DNA from: Cupriavidus oxalaticus
GTDB taxonomy: Bacteria; Pseudomonadota; Gammaproteobacteria; Burkholderiales; Burkholderiaceae
Reading direction: 5' to 3'
Assembly: GCF_016894385.1 (NCBI RefSeq)
Contig: NZ_CP069812.1
Coordinates: 3,038,001-3,102,000, forward strand
Length of the DNA stretch: 64,000 nucleotides
Shown here: piece after piece, positions 17,474 through 25,713 of the stretch
How the letters are laid out: every line of letters starts with the position of its first letter
Numbering within the stretch: the stretch's first letter is position 1
Translations under genes and position numbers: made by a program
Notes under the pieces: generated by a model
The model's input: only the letters and a program-made list of their open reading frames with translations
Databases searched by the model: none
What the model was told of the DNA's origin: nothing

Positions 17474-18274
17474 TCAGGCAGCGCGCTGCGCACGCACTTC
17501 AGTCACGCCCGCATCCTCCCGCGGCGACTCTGTCGCGCGCGCGGCCAGCGCCGCGCCGATCATCAGCAAACTGGGCTGCACCGGGTCGATCCACGCCGCG
17601 GCCTCACCCGCCGCCATCCGGCCCAGCGTGAATTCACGGCTGCGCTGGCGCGGCGTGCTGACGGCTTCCACCACCCACGCCGGTGTCGACGCGGGCTTGC
17701 CGTGCGCGATCAGCTGCGCGGCGATCGAGGCGGCCTGGTCGCGGCCCATGTAGTAGACCAAGGTGTCGGCCTTGACCGCGGCTTCGATATCGGGCGAGCC
17801 CTCGCCGTCCGCCGCCTTGGCCTGCGTGGCAAACGCCACGCTGCGCGACACGCCGCGCCTGGTCAGCGGCTTGCCGATGGCGGAAGCGGCAGCCAGCGCC
17901 GCGGTGATGCCGGGCACCACCTCATACTCGATGCCGGCCGCTTCCAGCGCCTGCAGTTCCTCGTCGGCGCGGCCGAACAGCATCGGGTCGCCGCCCTTCA
18001 GGCGCACCACGCGTTCGTACTTGCTGGCGAGGTCCACGATCTGGCGGTTGATGAACAGCTGCGCGGTGGAGCGCTGGCCGCAGCGCTTGCCGACTTCGAC
18101 CAGCTCCGCCTGCGGACACCAGGCCAGCATCTCCGGCGACACCAGTGCATCGTGCAGCACCACCTGGGCTTCGCCCAAAAGCCGTGCACCACGCACCGTA
18201 ATGAGGTCTGCCGCACCGGGGCCTGCCCCGATGAGGAACACCTTGCCGTAAGTCTTCTGTGCCTGCTTGCCCAT
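17474..18274 (-). CDS. cobA: Uroporphyrinogen-III C-methyltransferase (SUMT)
   Basis: A 266-residue tetrapyrrole methylase. The SAM-binding motif GKVFLIGAGPGAADLITVRG is at the N-terminus, RLKGGDPMLFGR near residue 92 and the ITAALAAAS motif near 125. It makes precorrin-2 from uroporphyrinogen III. It lacks the CysG dehydrogenase/chelatase domain, so sirohydrochlorin formation and metal insertion need other proteins; the nearby CbiX could supply the last step. It is the last gene of the leftward sulfate assimilation operon, 38 nt after cysN, providing siroheme for CysI. Confidence 0.93.
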   Translation of the reverse strand: MGKQAQKTYGKVFLIGAGPGAADLITVRGARLLGEAQVVLHDALVSPEMLAWCPQAELVEVGKRCGQRSTAQLFINRQIVDLASKYERVVRLKGGDPMLFGRADEELQALEAAGIEYEVVPGITAALAAASAIGKPLTRRGVSRSVAFATQAKAADGEGSPDIEAAVKADTLVYYMGRDQAASIAAQLIAHGKPASTPAWVVEAVSTPRQRSREFTLGRMAAGEAAAWIDPVQPSLLMIGAALAARATESPREDAGVTEVRAQRAA

Positions 18275-18312
18275 CTCCAGCCCCTCGTCCGCGTGTTCCT
18301 GTTGATTACCGA

Positions 18313-19617
18313 TCAGGAGAACGCACGGATCATGCCTGCGGCCACCGTGTGGTTAGTCGCCTCGTCGATCAGCACGAAGGCGCCCGTCGCCGGGTTGTCG
18401 CCATAGGCATCGCACACGATCGGCTTCTGCAACGAGATCTGCACCGAACCGATATCGTTCAGGCGGATGTCATGGCGGCCGGTCTCGTGCGACAGCGTGT
18501 GCACGTCCAGCACGCGATCCACCGACGACACGCGCGCGAACACGCTGGCCGTGGTGTGCTTGAGCACGTACTTGCGCGACGGGTTCAGCGACTCGTCGTC
18601 GAACCAGCACAGGTCGGCCTGCAGCTTCTTCGCGGATGACGTGGTGGCATCGGCGGCAACAAACATATCACCGCGTGATACATCGACGTCCTCGGCCAGG
18701 CGCACGGTGACCGTGTCGCCGACGTTGGCCGATTCCGCGGCGCCGTTGGGAGTCAGCACTTCGGCCACCACGGCTTCGCGGTTGGCGGGCAGCACGCGCA
18801 GCTTCTGGCCGACGCGCACGGTGCCGGCTTCGACGCGGCCGGCATAACCGCGGAAGTCGTCCGACTGCGAACCGTCCTGGCGGATCACCAGCTGCACCGG
18901 GAAGCGCAGCGCGGCGTCGTCCTCGGGCGCGGCTTCTTCCACCGGCAGCTCTTCCAGCAGCGGCAGCAGCGGCTCGCCCTGGTACCACGGCATGGCGTCG
19001 CTCTCGTGCACGATGTTGTCGCCGCGCAGCGCGGACACCGGCACGTAGCGCACGTCCTTCAGGCCCAGCTGCCCGGCCAGTTCGGCGTAGGCGGTGCGGA
19101 TCTCGTTGAAGGTCTGCTCGCTGTAGTCGACCAGGTCCATCTTGTTGACGGCGACGATCACGTGCTGGATTTCCAGCAGCTTCAGGATCGCCGAGTGGCG
19201 CTTGGTCTGCGCCAGCAGTTCGGCGCGGCCGTCGGTGACGGTCACGCGGGTGGCATCGACCAGCACGATGGCCGCATGCGCGGTCGAGGCGCCGGTGACC
19301 ATGTTGCGGGTGTACTGCTCGTGGCCCGGCGTGTCCGCGATGATGAACTTGCGGCGCGCGGTCGAGAAGTAGCGGTAGGCCACGTCGATGGTGATGCCCT
19401 GCTCGCGCTCGGCTTCGAGGCCGTCGGTCAGCAGCGAGAAGTCGATCTGCTCGCCGGCGGTGCGCTTGTTCTTGGCGTTGGCCAGCGCGGTCAGCTGGTC
19501 GGACAGCACGGCCTTGCTGTCGTACAGCAGGCGGCCGATCAGGGTGCTCTTGCCGTCGTCGACGGAGCCGGCGGTGATGAAGCGCAGCAGGCCTTGATGA
19601 GTTGCTTGGTGAGTCAT
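18313..19617 (-). CDS. cysN: Sulfate adenylyltransferase subunit 1 (GTPase)
   Basis: A 434-residue elongation-factor-like GTPase with the P-loop GSVDDGKST, DTPGHEQY (G3) and NKMD (G4) intact, then beta-barrel domains 2 and 3. With CysD it adenylates sulfate to APS, with GTP hydrolysis driving the reaction. There is no CysC (APS kinase) extension at the C-terminus, which agrees with the APS-type reductase in this operon. The gap to cysD is 25 nt. Confidence 0.96.
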   Translation of the reverse strand: MTHQATHQGLLRFITAGSVDDGKSTLIGRLLYDSKAVLSDQLTALANAKNKRTAGEQIDFSLLTDGLEAEREQGITIDVAYRYFSTARRKFIIADTPGHEQYTRNMVTGASTAHAAIVLVDATRVTVTDGRAELLAQTKRHSAILKLLEIQHVIVAVNKMDLVDYSEQTFNEIRTAYAELAGQLGLKDVRYVPVSALRGDNIVHESDAMPWYQGEPLLPLLEELPVEEAAPEDDAALRFPVQLVIRQDGSQSDDFRGYAGRVEAGTVRVGQKLRVLPANREAVVAEVLTPNGAAESANVGDTVTVRLAEDVDVSRGDMFVAADATTSSAKKLQADLCWFDDESLNPSRKYVLKHTTASVFARVSSVDRVLDVHTLSHETGRHDIRLNDIGSVQISLQKPIVCDAYGDNPATGAFVLIDEATNHTVAAGMIRAFS

Positions 19618-19642
19618 GTCTGAATCCTTTGCTGCGTGCGGC

Positions 19643-20608
19643 TTAGAAGTAGCCTTCCTTCTTGCGGCGCTCCATCGAAGCTTCGCTGGTCTGGTCGTCC
19701 ATGCGGGTGGCGCCGCGCTCGGTGATTTCGGTCACCGCGGTCTCGGCGATGATCGCTTCCGGCGAATCGGCAACGCTGGCCACCGGGCAGGTGCAGCTGA
19801 TGTCGCCCACGGTGCGGAAGCGGACCGACAGCACTTCGCTGACGTCGCCGTCCTGCTTCGGGGTGATCGGCGTGACCGGCACCAGCAGGCCGTTCTTGCG
19901 CACCACTTCGCGCTGGTGCGAATAGTAGATCGGCGGCAGCGCCAGCTTTTCGCGGGCGATGTACTGCCACACGTCCAGCTCGGTCCAGTTCGAGATCGGG
20001 AACACGCGCATCTGCTCGCCCTGCGCCATGCGGGCGTTGTACAGGCTCCACAGCTCGGGGCGCTGGGCCTTCGGGTCCCACTGGCCGAACTCGTCGCGGA
20101 ACGAGAAGATGCGTTCCTTGGCGCGGGCCTTCTCTTCGTCGCGGCGGGCGCCGCCCATCAGCGCGTCGAACTGGTGCGCCTCGATGGTTTCCAGCAGCGT
20201 CACGGCCTGCGCGGCGTTGCGCGAATCGGTGTCCTTGCGCAGGCGCACGGTGCCGCGCTTGATCGAATCCTCGACGTGGCCCACCACCAGGCGCGCGCCC
20301 AGTTCGGCCACGCGCTGGTCGCGGAACGCGATCACTTCCGGGTAGTTGTGGCCGGTGTCGATATGCACCAGCGGGAACGGCAGCTCGATCTTGCGCTCGC
20401 CCAGGCGGAAGGCCTTCAGCGCCAGGTGCAGCATCACGATCGAGTCCTTGCCGCCGGAGAACAGCAGCGCCGGGTTGCGGCACTCGGCCACCACCTCGCG
20501 GATGATGTAGATCGATTCCGCTTCGAGGCGGTCGAGATGGTCGTTCTGTACCTGCAACAGGTGGGCCACACTGGAGGTGGCTTCTGCGATGTCGTTCATG
20601 ATGCCCAT
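19643..20608 (-). CDS. cysD: Sulfate adenylyltransferase subunit 2
   Basis: A 321-residue PAPS-reductase/ATP-PPase-fold protein. The PP-loop SGGKDSIVMLHLA is near residues 50-62, and MGGARRDEEKARAKERIFSFRD is the family signature. It catalyses ATP-dependent adenylation of sulfate with CysN. Two ATGs, at 20608 and 20599 (MGIM...), are both possible; the three-residue difference is immaterial. It lies 13 nt after cysH in the operon. Confidence 0.96.
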   Translation of the reverse strand: MGIMNDIAEATSSVAHLLQVQNDHLDRLEAESIYIIREVVAECRNPALLFSGGKDSIVMLHLALKAFRLGERKIELPFPLVHIDTGHNYPEVIAFRDQRVAELGARLVVGHVEDSIKRGTVRLRKDTDSRNAAQAVTLLETIEAHQFDALMGGARRDEEKARAKERIFSFRDEFGQWDPKAQRPELWSLYNARMAQGEQMRVFPISNWTELDVWQYIAREKLALPPIYYSHQREVVRKNGLLVPVTPITPKQDGDVSEVLSVRFRTVGDISCTCPVASVADSPEAIIAETAVTEITERGATRMDDQTSEASMERRKKEGYF

Positions 20609-20621
20609 TTTTTTACCGGCC

Positions 20622-21425
20622 TCAATGCTTGATGTTCTGTTCGTGGAGCCCGCACTCCTTCGAGTCCTTGCTCTCCCACCACCACCGTCCCGCGCGCACG
20701 TCCTCGCCCGCGCGCACCGCGCGCGTACAGGGCTCGCAGCCGATGCTGGGATAACCCTTGGCGTGCAGGTCGTTGACCGGCACGTTGTGGCGCTTCAGGT
20801 AGGCCCACACCTCCGGCTCGGTCCAGTCCGCCAGCGGATTGAACTTGGGGATGCCGCGGGCTTCGTCCTGTTCCTCGAACGGCAGCTCGGCGCGCGTCAC
20901 GGCCTGCTCGCGGCGCTGGCCGGTCAGCCAGGCGTCCGCGTGCGACAGCGCGCGATTGAGCGGCTCGACCTTGCGGATGCCGCAGCATTCCTTGCGCAGG
21001 TCGATGCTGTCGTAGAAGCCGTTCAGGCCGTGCTTCTTCAGGTAGTTCTCGACCGCCTCGGCGTCCGGCGTGTACTGCTCGATGCTGTAGCCGTAGTGCG
21101 ACTGCACCTTGTCGAGCACCGCCACCGTCTCGGCGTGCAGGCGTCCGGTCTGCAGCGTGAAGACACGGATGCCAGCGCGCACGGCGGGGGACCCGCGCAG
21201 GATGGCATCGGTCAGCACCATGTCTTCGGCCGCCAGGCTGGAGGCAAAGCGCGCGCGGAAGAAACGCGCGGCGATGCCGGCCAGGCGCTCGCCCAGTTCG
21301 CGCTCCTTCTGCTCCAGCGCCTCGAGGCTGCCGGTGTACTCGGGCGCGACCCACAGCGCGGGCGGGCGCAGCGCGGATACCGCGCCGGCATCCACCACCG
21401 GGATATCGCTCAGCACCGTGCTCAT
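20622..21425 (-). CDS. cysH: Adenylylsulfate (APS) reductase, assimilatory
   Basis: A 267-residue CysH-family reductase. Beyond the PP-loop fold it carries the [4Fe-4S] cysteines that mark the APS type: Cys147-Cys148 (ECCGIRK) and Cys230/Cys233 (GCEPCTR), plus the catalytic C-terminal KECGLHEQ. It reduces APS directly to sulfite and AMP with thioredoxin electrons, bypassing APS kinase. It overlaps the DUF934 gene upstream by four bases, indicating coupling. The start at ATG 21423-21425 coincides with that overlap. Confidence 0.94.
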   Translation of the reverse strand: MSTVLSDIPVVDAGAVSALRPPALWVAPEYTGSLEALEQKERELGERLAGIAARFFRARFASSLAAEDMVLTDAILRGSPAVRAGIRVFTLQTGRLHAETVAVLDKVQSHYGYSIEQYTPDAEAVENYLKKHGLNGFYDSIDLRKECCGIRKVEPLNRALSHADAWLTGQRREQAVTRAELPFEEQDEARGIPKFNPLADWTEPEVWAYLKRHNVPVNDLHAKGYPSIGCEPCTRAVRAGEDVRAGRWWWESKDSKECGLHEQNIKH

Positions 21426-22018
21426 GCCGTGGCCTTCGGTTGCACGGCGCCGCCTTCGGTGCGGGCGCGGCGGAACAGCGGCAGCGGCTCGTCGACCGAC
21501 GCCTGGTAGGTCACGGTGAACTCGGTGAAGCCCTTGATGGCGTCCTCGATGTTCTTGTCGGCACGAACCGCGAAGGCATCGAAGCCGCAGCGCTTCATGA
21601 AATTGAGCTGGTCGCGCAGCACGTCGCCGACGGCGCGCAGCTGGCCTTCCCACTTGTAGCGGGTGCGCAGCAGGTAGGCCGTGGAGAAACCGCGGCCATC
21701 GCGGAACACCGGGAAGTCCACCGCCACCAGCGACACGCGGTCGAAGTATGCGGCGGCATCGCCCGGCTCGTCTTCCGGCGCCAGCCACACGCCCGTGCGG
21801 GCGGCGTCGCGGCCGGCCAGCAGCGCTTCATTGGCCTTCCACACCGACAGCGGAAACAGCACCGCGTCCTGGCCTTGCACCGCGGCGGCGATGCGCTCTT
21901 CGGTCAGCGGTTGCTCTTCAGTGGCGCGCAGCACGGTCCAGTTGTCTTCCACGATCACCGGGGTGACGTTCGCACTGCCCGTTGCATCCTGGCGTTGCAG
22001 TTGAATGATCTTTGCCAT
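21422..22018 (-). CDS. DUF934 family protein of sulfite reduction
   Basis: A 198-residue DUF934 protein. The C-terminal half carries the family signature (GRGFSTAYLLRTRYKWEGQLRAVGDVLRDQLNFMKRCGFDAF). The family is found next to CysI-type hemoproteins in many proteobacteria that lack a CysJ flavoprotein, and is often annotated as an oxidoreductase, but its biochemical role is not established. Here it lies 18 nt after cysI and overlaps the cysH start, so it is made together with both. Confidence 0.88.
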   Translation of the reverse strand: MAKIIQLQRQDATGSANVTPVIVEDNWTVLRATEEQPLTEERIAAAVQGQDAVLFPLSVWKANEALLAGRDAARTGVWLAPEDEPGDAAAYFDRVSLVAVDFPVFRDGRGFSTAYLLRTRYKWEGQLRAVGDVLRDQLNFMKRCGFDAFAVRADKNIEDAIKGFTEFTVTYQASVDEPLPLFRRARTEGGAVQPKATA

Positions 22019-22036
22019 GTTCAGTCTCTCCGGTCC

Positions 22037-23719
22037 TCAGGCTTCGGCGCGCTCGCGCGGCTGCTTGTCGGCATAGACGCGCTCCTTGAACGGGGCGATG
22101 CCGATGCGGGACAGGGTTTCGATAAAGCGTTCGTCTTCGATGCGGTTGGCCACGAAGGTGTCGATGATGCGGGTCACCACTTCGGGCATTTCCTCGGCGC
22201 TGAACGACGGGCCGATCACCTTGCCCAGCGCGGTCTGGTTGCCCTGGGCGCCGCCCAGCGTGACCTGGTACCACTCCGAACCATCCTTGTCGACGCCCAG
22301 CACGCCGATGTTGCCGACGTGGTGGTGGCCGCAGGCGTTGATGCAGCCCGAGATGTTCAGCGAGATCTCGCCCAGGTCATAGACATAGTCCAGGTCGTCG
22401 AAACGATCCTGGATCGCCTGCGCGATGGGGATCGACTTGGCGTTGGCCAGCGAGCAGAAGTCGCCACCCGGGCAGGCGATGATGTCGGTCAGCAGGCCGA
22501 TGTTGGGCGTGGCCAGGCCGGCCTTCTTCGCCAGTTGCCACAGCGCGTACAGGTCCTGCTTCTTTACGTCCGGCAACACCAGGTTCTGCTCGTGCGCGAC
22601 GCGCAGTTCGCCAAAGCCAAACTGGTCGGCGAAGTCGGCCACGGCCTCCATCTGCGCATCGGTGGCATCGCCCGGGGGCGAGGCCAGGCCCGGCTTGGTC
22701 GACAGCGTCACCGCGGCGTAGCCCGGCACCTTGTGGCCGTGCACGCTGCGGCTGACCCAGCGCGCGAACGCCTTGTCTTCCAGCAGGTGGTTTTCGTACG
22801 AGGCGTCGGTATCGGCCAGCTTTTCATACGCGGGCGGCGTGAAGTACTGCGCCACGCGGTCGAACTCGACCTGCGTCAGCGTGGCCGGGCCGTCCTTGCT
22901 GTGCTGCCACTCTTCCTCGACTTCCTGCGCGAACTTCTCCACGCCGATGGCCTTCACCAGGATCTTGATGCGGGCCTTGTACTTGTTGTCGCGGCGGCCG
23001 TAGCGGTTATACACGCGGATGGCCGACTCGACGTAGGTCAGCATGTGCTGCCACGGCAGGTCTTCCTTGATCACCGAGCCCAGGATCGGGGTGCGGCCCA
23101 GGCCGCCGCCGGCCAGGATGCGCAGGCGCGTTTCGCCGTCGGCATTCTTGTAGGCATAGATGCCGATATCGTGCATCTGCACCACGGCGCGGTCGTCCTT
23201 CGAGGCCGAGATCGCGATCTTGAACTTGCGCGGCAGGAAGGCGAATTCCGGCTGGAACGTGCTCCACTGGCGCAGCAGCTCGGCCAGCACGCGCGGGTCC
23301 ACCGACTCGTCCGGCGTCACGCCGGCGAAGTGGTCGGTGGTGATGTTGCGCACGCAGTTGCCCGAGGTCTGGATCGCGTGCATCTCGACGCTGGCCAGCT
23401 CGGCCAGCACGTCGGGCACGCGCTCCAGTTCCATCCAGTTGTACTGGATGTTCTGGCGGGTGGAGAAGTGGCCATAGCCGCGGTCGTATTCGCGGGCGAT
23501 ATGGGCCAGCTTGCGCAGCTGCGTCGACGACAGCAGGCCGTACGGGATCGCCACGCGCAGCATGTAGGCATGGCGCTGCATGTACAGGCCGTTCTGCAGG
23601 CGCAGCGGCAGGAATTCTTCCTCGGTCAGCTCGTCCGACAGGCGGCGGCGCACCTGGTCACGGAACTGGGCGACGCGCTCGTTGACGATGCGCTGGTCAT
23701 ATTGGTCGTACTGATACAT
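22037..23719 (-). CDS. cysI: Sulfite reductase hemoprotein (nitrite/sulfite reductase family)
   Basis: A 560-residue siroheme/[4Fe-4S] reductase with two ferredoxin-like half domains. The cluster and siroheme cysteines are visible: Cys416 and Cys422 in CPGGDFC, and Cys459 and Cys463 in CINACGHH. It reduces sulfite to sulfide with six electrons. No CysJ flavoprotein gene lies in the operon, so the electron donor (ferredoxin or another reductase) is unknown. The gene starts 28 nt after the TauE-like exporter, and the operon proceeds leftward through DUF934, cysH, cysD, cysN and cobA. Confidence 0.95.
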   Translation of the reverse strand: MYQYDQYDQRIVNERVAQFRDQVRRRLSDELTEEEFLPLRLQNGLYMQRHAYMLRVAIPYGLLSSTQLRKLAHIAREYDRGYGHFSTRQNIQYNWMELERVPDVLAELASVEMHAIQTSGNCVRNITTDHFAGVTPDESVDPRVLAELLRQWSTFQPEFAFLPRKFKIAISASKDDRAVVQMHDIGIYAYKNADGETRLRILAGGGLGRTPILGSVIKEDLPWQHMLTYVESAIRVYNRYGRRDNKYKARIKILVKAIGVEKFAQEVEEEWQHSKDGPATLTQVEFDRVAQYFTPPAYEKLADTDASYENHLLEDKAFARWVSRSVHGHKVPGYAAVTLSTKPGLASPPGDATDAQMEAVADFADQFGFGELRVAHEQNLVLPDVKKQDLYALWQLAKKAGLATPNIGLLTDIIACPGGDFCSLANAKSIPIAQAIQDRFDDLDYVYDLGEISLNISGCINACGHHHVGNIGVLGVDKDGSEWYQVTLGGAQGNQTALGKVIGPSFSAEEMPEVVTRIIDTFVANRIEDERFIETLSRIGIAPFKERVYADKQPRERAEA

Positions 23720-23747
23720 GGCGGGGTCCGTTCAGTATTCGTTGAAT

Positions 23748-24521
23748 TCAGGAAACGAGCTTGATGGCTACCAGCGTCAGCGTGGTAGCCAGGGCGGCGC
23801 GCACCAGCCGCTCGGGCAGCGCCCGCGACAGTTGCGCGCCCAGCCAGATGCCGGGGATCGAACCCACCAGCAGCGCCAGCAGCAAAGTCCAGTTGACGGT
23901 GCCGAGCCACACGTGGCCCAGCCCGGCCAGCGCCGTCAGCGGGACGGCGTAGGCGATATCGGTGCCGGCGACTTCGGCCGGCTTCATATGGGGATACAGC
24001 AGCAGGATCAGCGTGGCGCCAACCGCGCCGGCACCGATCGACGACACCGTCACCAGCACGCCGATCACCGCACCGACCACGATGGTGGCAATGACCTGGG
24101 CGCGGCCATGCAGCTGGAAGCGCGGGTTGCGTTCAAGCCAGGCCAGCATCTGCTTGCGGCACAGCAGCGACAATACGGTCAGCAGCACTGACACGCCGAT
24201 GGTCACGCGGATCGCGTGCAGCCACTGGGCGTTGAGTTCACCGGCGCTCTTGAGCACCAGGATCGCCACCACCGCCGCCGGCAGGCTGCCGATGCACAGG
24301 CGCCGCACCACCTGCCACTGCACATGGCCGTGGGCGCGGTGCGCGATGGTGCCGAAACCCTTGGTGATGGCCGCAAAGGCCAGGTCGGTGCCAACCGCGG
24401 TCGCCGGCGAAAAGCCGAACAGCAGCGTCAGCAAAGGCGTCATCAACGAGCCCCCACCCACGCCGGTCAGACCGACGAGGACGCCTACAAACAGACCGGA
24501 AACGGTATAGGCCAGCGACAT
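23748..24521 (-). CDS. TauE/SafE family sulfite exporter / TSUP permease
   Basis: A 257-residue membrane protein with about eight helices and the TSUP signature GLTGVGGGSLMTPLLTLLFGF near the N-terminus, repeated in weaker form as VSSIGAGAVGATLILLLYP in the second half. It is the first gene of the sulfate assimilation operon. TSUP proteins export sulfite, sulfoacetate or sulfide, or import related anions. Here it may relieve sulfite build-up or take up a sulfur source; the direction cannot be told from sequence. Confidence 0.88.
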   Translation of the reverse strand: MSLAYTVSGLFVGVLVGLTGVGGGSLMTPLLTLLFGFSPATAVGTDLAFAAITKGFGTIAHRAHGHVQWQVVRRLCIGSLPAAVVAILVLKSAGELNAQWLHAIRVTIGVSVLLTVLSLLCRKQMLAWLERNPRFQLHGRAQVIATIVVGAVIGVLVTVSSIGAGAVGATLILLLYPHMKPAEVAGTDIAYAVPLTALAGLGHVWLGTVNWTLLLALLVGSIPGIWLGAQLSRALPERLVRAALATTLTLVAIKLVS

Positions 24522-24624
24522 GGAGGACTCGGTGGGCCCTGGCCCGTGAGGCTCGCATCACAATCCGGGGGCTGCGAGCGGACGCACTGCGGGCAGGACG
24601 TTCATTAACAAAGTTCGAGAATCG

Positions 24625-24656
24625 TAATAAACTGGCCTCATACCTCAAACTAATAA
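24625..24656. promoter_or_regulatory. AT-rich cys promoter/CysB region with repeated TAATAA
   Basis: The 165-bp divergent gap between the TauE-cys operon and cysB is AT-rich. It holds a direct repeat of TAATAA at 24625-24630 and 24651-24656. CysB sites are poorly conserved, so this is only a candidate operator. Confidence 0.3.
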
Positions 24657-24686
24657 GAAGTTGTTTGTTTATACGACCCGAGTTAT

Positions 24687-25628
24687 ATGAACCTGCACCA
24701 GTTTCGCTTCGTGCGCGAGGCCGTCCGGCAGAACTACAACCTGACCGAAGCCGCCAAAGCGCTCTACACATCACAACCCGGCGTGTCCAAGGCCATCATC
24801 GAGCTGGAGGAAGAGCTGGGTGTCGATATCTTCACGCGCCACGGCAAGCGCATCCGCAGCCTGACCGAGCCGGGGCGGCGCATTCTCACCTCTGTTGAGA
24901 AGATCCTGCAGGAAGTCGAGAGCCTGAAGCGGGTCGGCATGGACTACGCCGCACAGGACCAGGGCAACTTCACCATCGCCACCACCCATACCCAGGCGCG
25001 CTACGCGCTGCCGCGCGTGATCGGCGAGTTCACCAAGCGCTACCCCAAGGTCCGCCTGTCGATCCAGCAAGGCAACCCGACCCAGATCGCCGACATGCTG
25101 CTGCATGACCAGGCCGATATCGGGATCGCCACGGAAGGCATCACCGACGACAAGAACCTGGTGTCGCTGCCGGGTTACCAGTGGACACATATGGTGATTA
25201 CGCCACCCGATCATCCGCTGCTGGACAAGAAGCACCTGGCGCTGGAAGACCTGATGGGCTACCCGCTGATCACCTACGACCCCAACTTTGCCGGCCGGCC
25301 CAAGATCGACAAGGCCTTCGAGCTGCGCCACCTGAAGCCGGACATCGTGCTCGAGGCGATCGACGCCGATGTGATCAAGACCTACGTGGAGATCGGCCTG
25401 GGCGTGGGCATCGTCGCCGGCGTGGCCTATGATGCCGAGCGCGACCGCAACCTGCGCGGGATTTCGGCCGGCCACCTGTTCGGCAGCAATGTGACGCACC
25501 TGGCGGTCAAGCAGGGGGCCTACCTGCGCAGCTTTGTCTACACCTTTATCGAGCTGTTCTCGCCGACGCTGAACCGCAAGCTGGTCGAACAGGCCATGTC
25601 GGGCGAGCACGAAGCCTACGAACTCTGA
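24687..25628 (+). CDS. cysB: CysB-type LysR regulator of sulfur assimilation
   Basis: A 313-residue LysR regulator of the CysB/Cbl branch. The N-terminus MNLHQFRFVREAVRQNYNLTEAAKALYTSQPGVSKAI is the CysB helix-turn-helix, and the effector domain has TTHTQARYALPRVIGEF, whose Thr residues line the sulfate/acetylserine pocket in CysB. It is divergent from the sulfate assimilation operon and most likely activates it when reduced sulfur is scarce. Confidence 0.94.
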   Translation: MNLHQFRFVREAVRQNYNLTEAAKALYTSQPGVSKAIIELEEELGVDIFTRHGKRIRSLTEPGRRILTSVEKILQEVESLKRVGMDYAAQDQGNFTIATTHTQARYALPRVIGEFTKRYPKVRLSIQQGNPTQIADMLLHDQADIGIATEGITDDKNLVSLPGYQWTHMVITPPDHPLLDKKHLALEDLMGYPLITYDPNFAGRPKIDKAFELRHLKPDIVLEAIDADVIKTYVEIGLGVGIVAGVAYDAERDRNLRGISAGHLFGSNVTHLAVKQGAYLRSFVYTFIELFSPTLNRKLVEQAMSGEHEAYEL

Positions 25629-25713
25629 GCGCGGCAGCCCGCCGCCTCTCTATATAAGAAGCACAACCCAACATGCATTCCCAATCCGTCACGCCGCGCC
25701 GGCCGGAGGCGCT

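Noticed and set aside
21440..23764. 774-aa plus-strand frame antisense to cysI and DUF934
   Set aside because: Composition is rich in His/Arg/Val/Gln with no domain; the opposite strand has intact CysI cysteine motifs.
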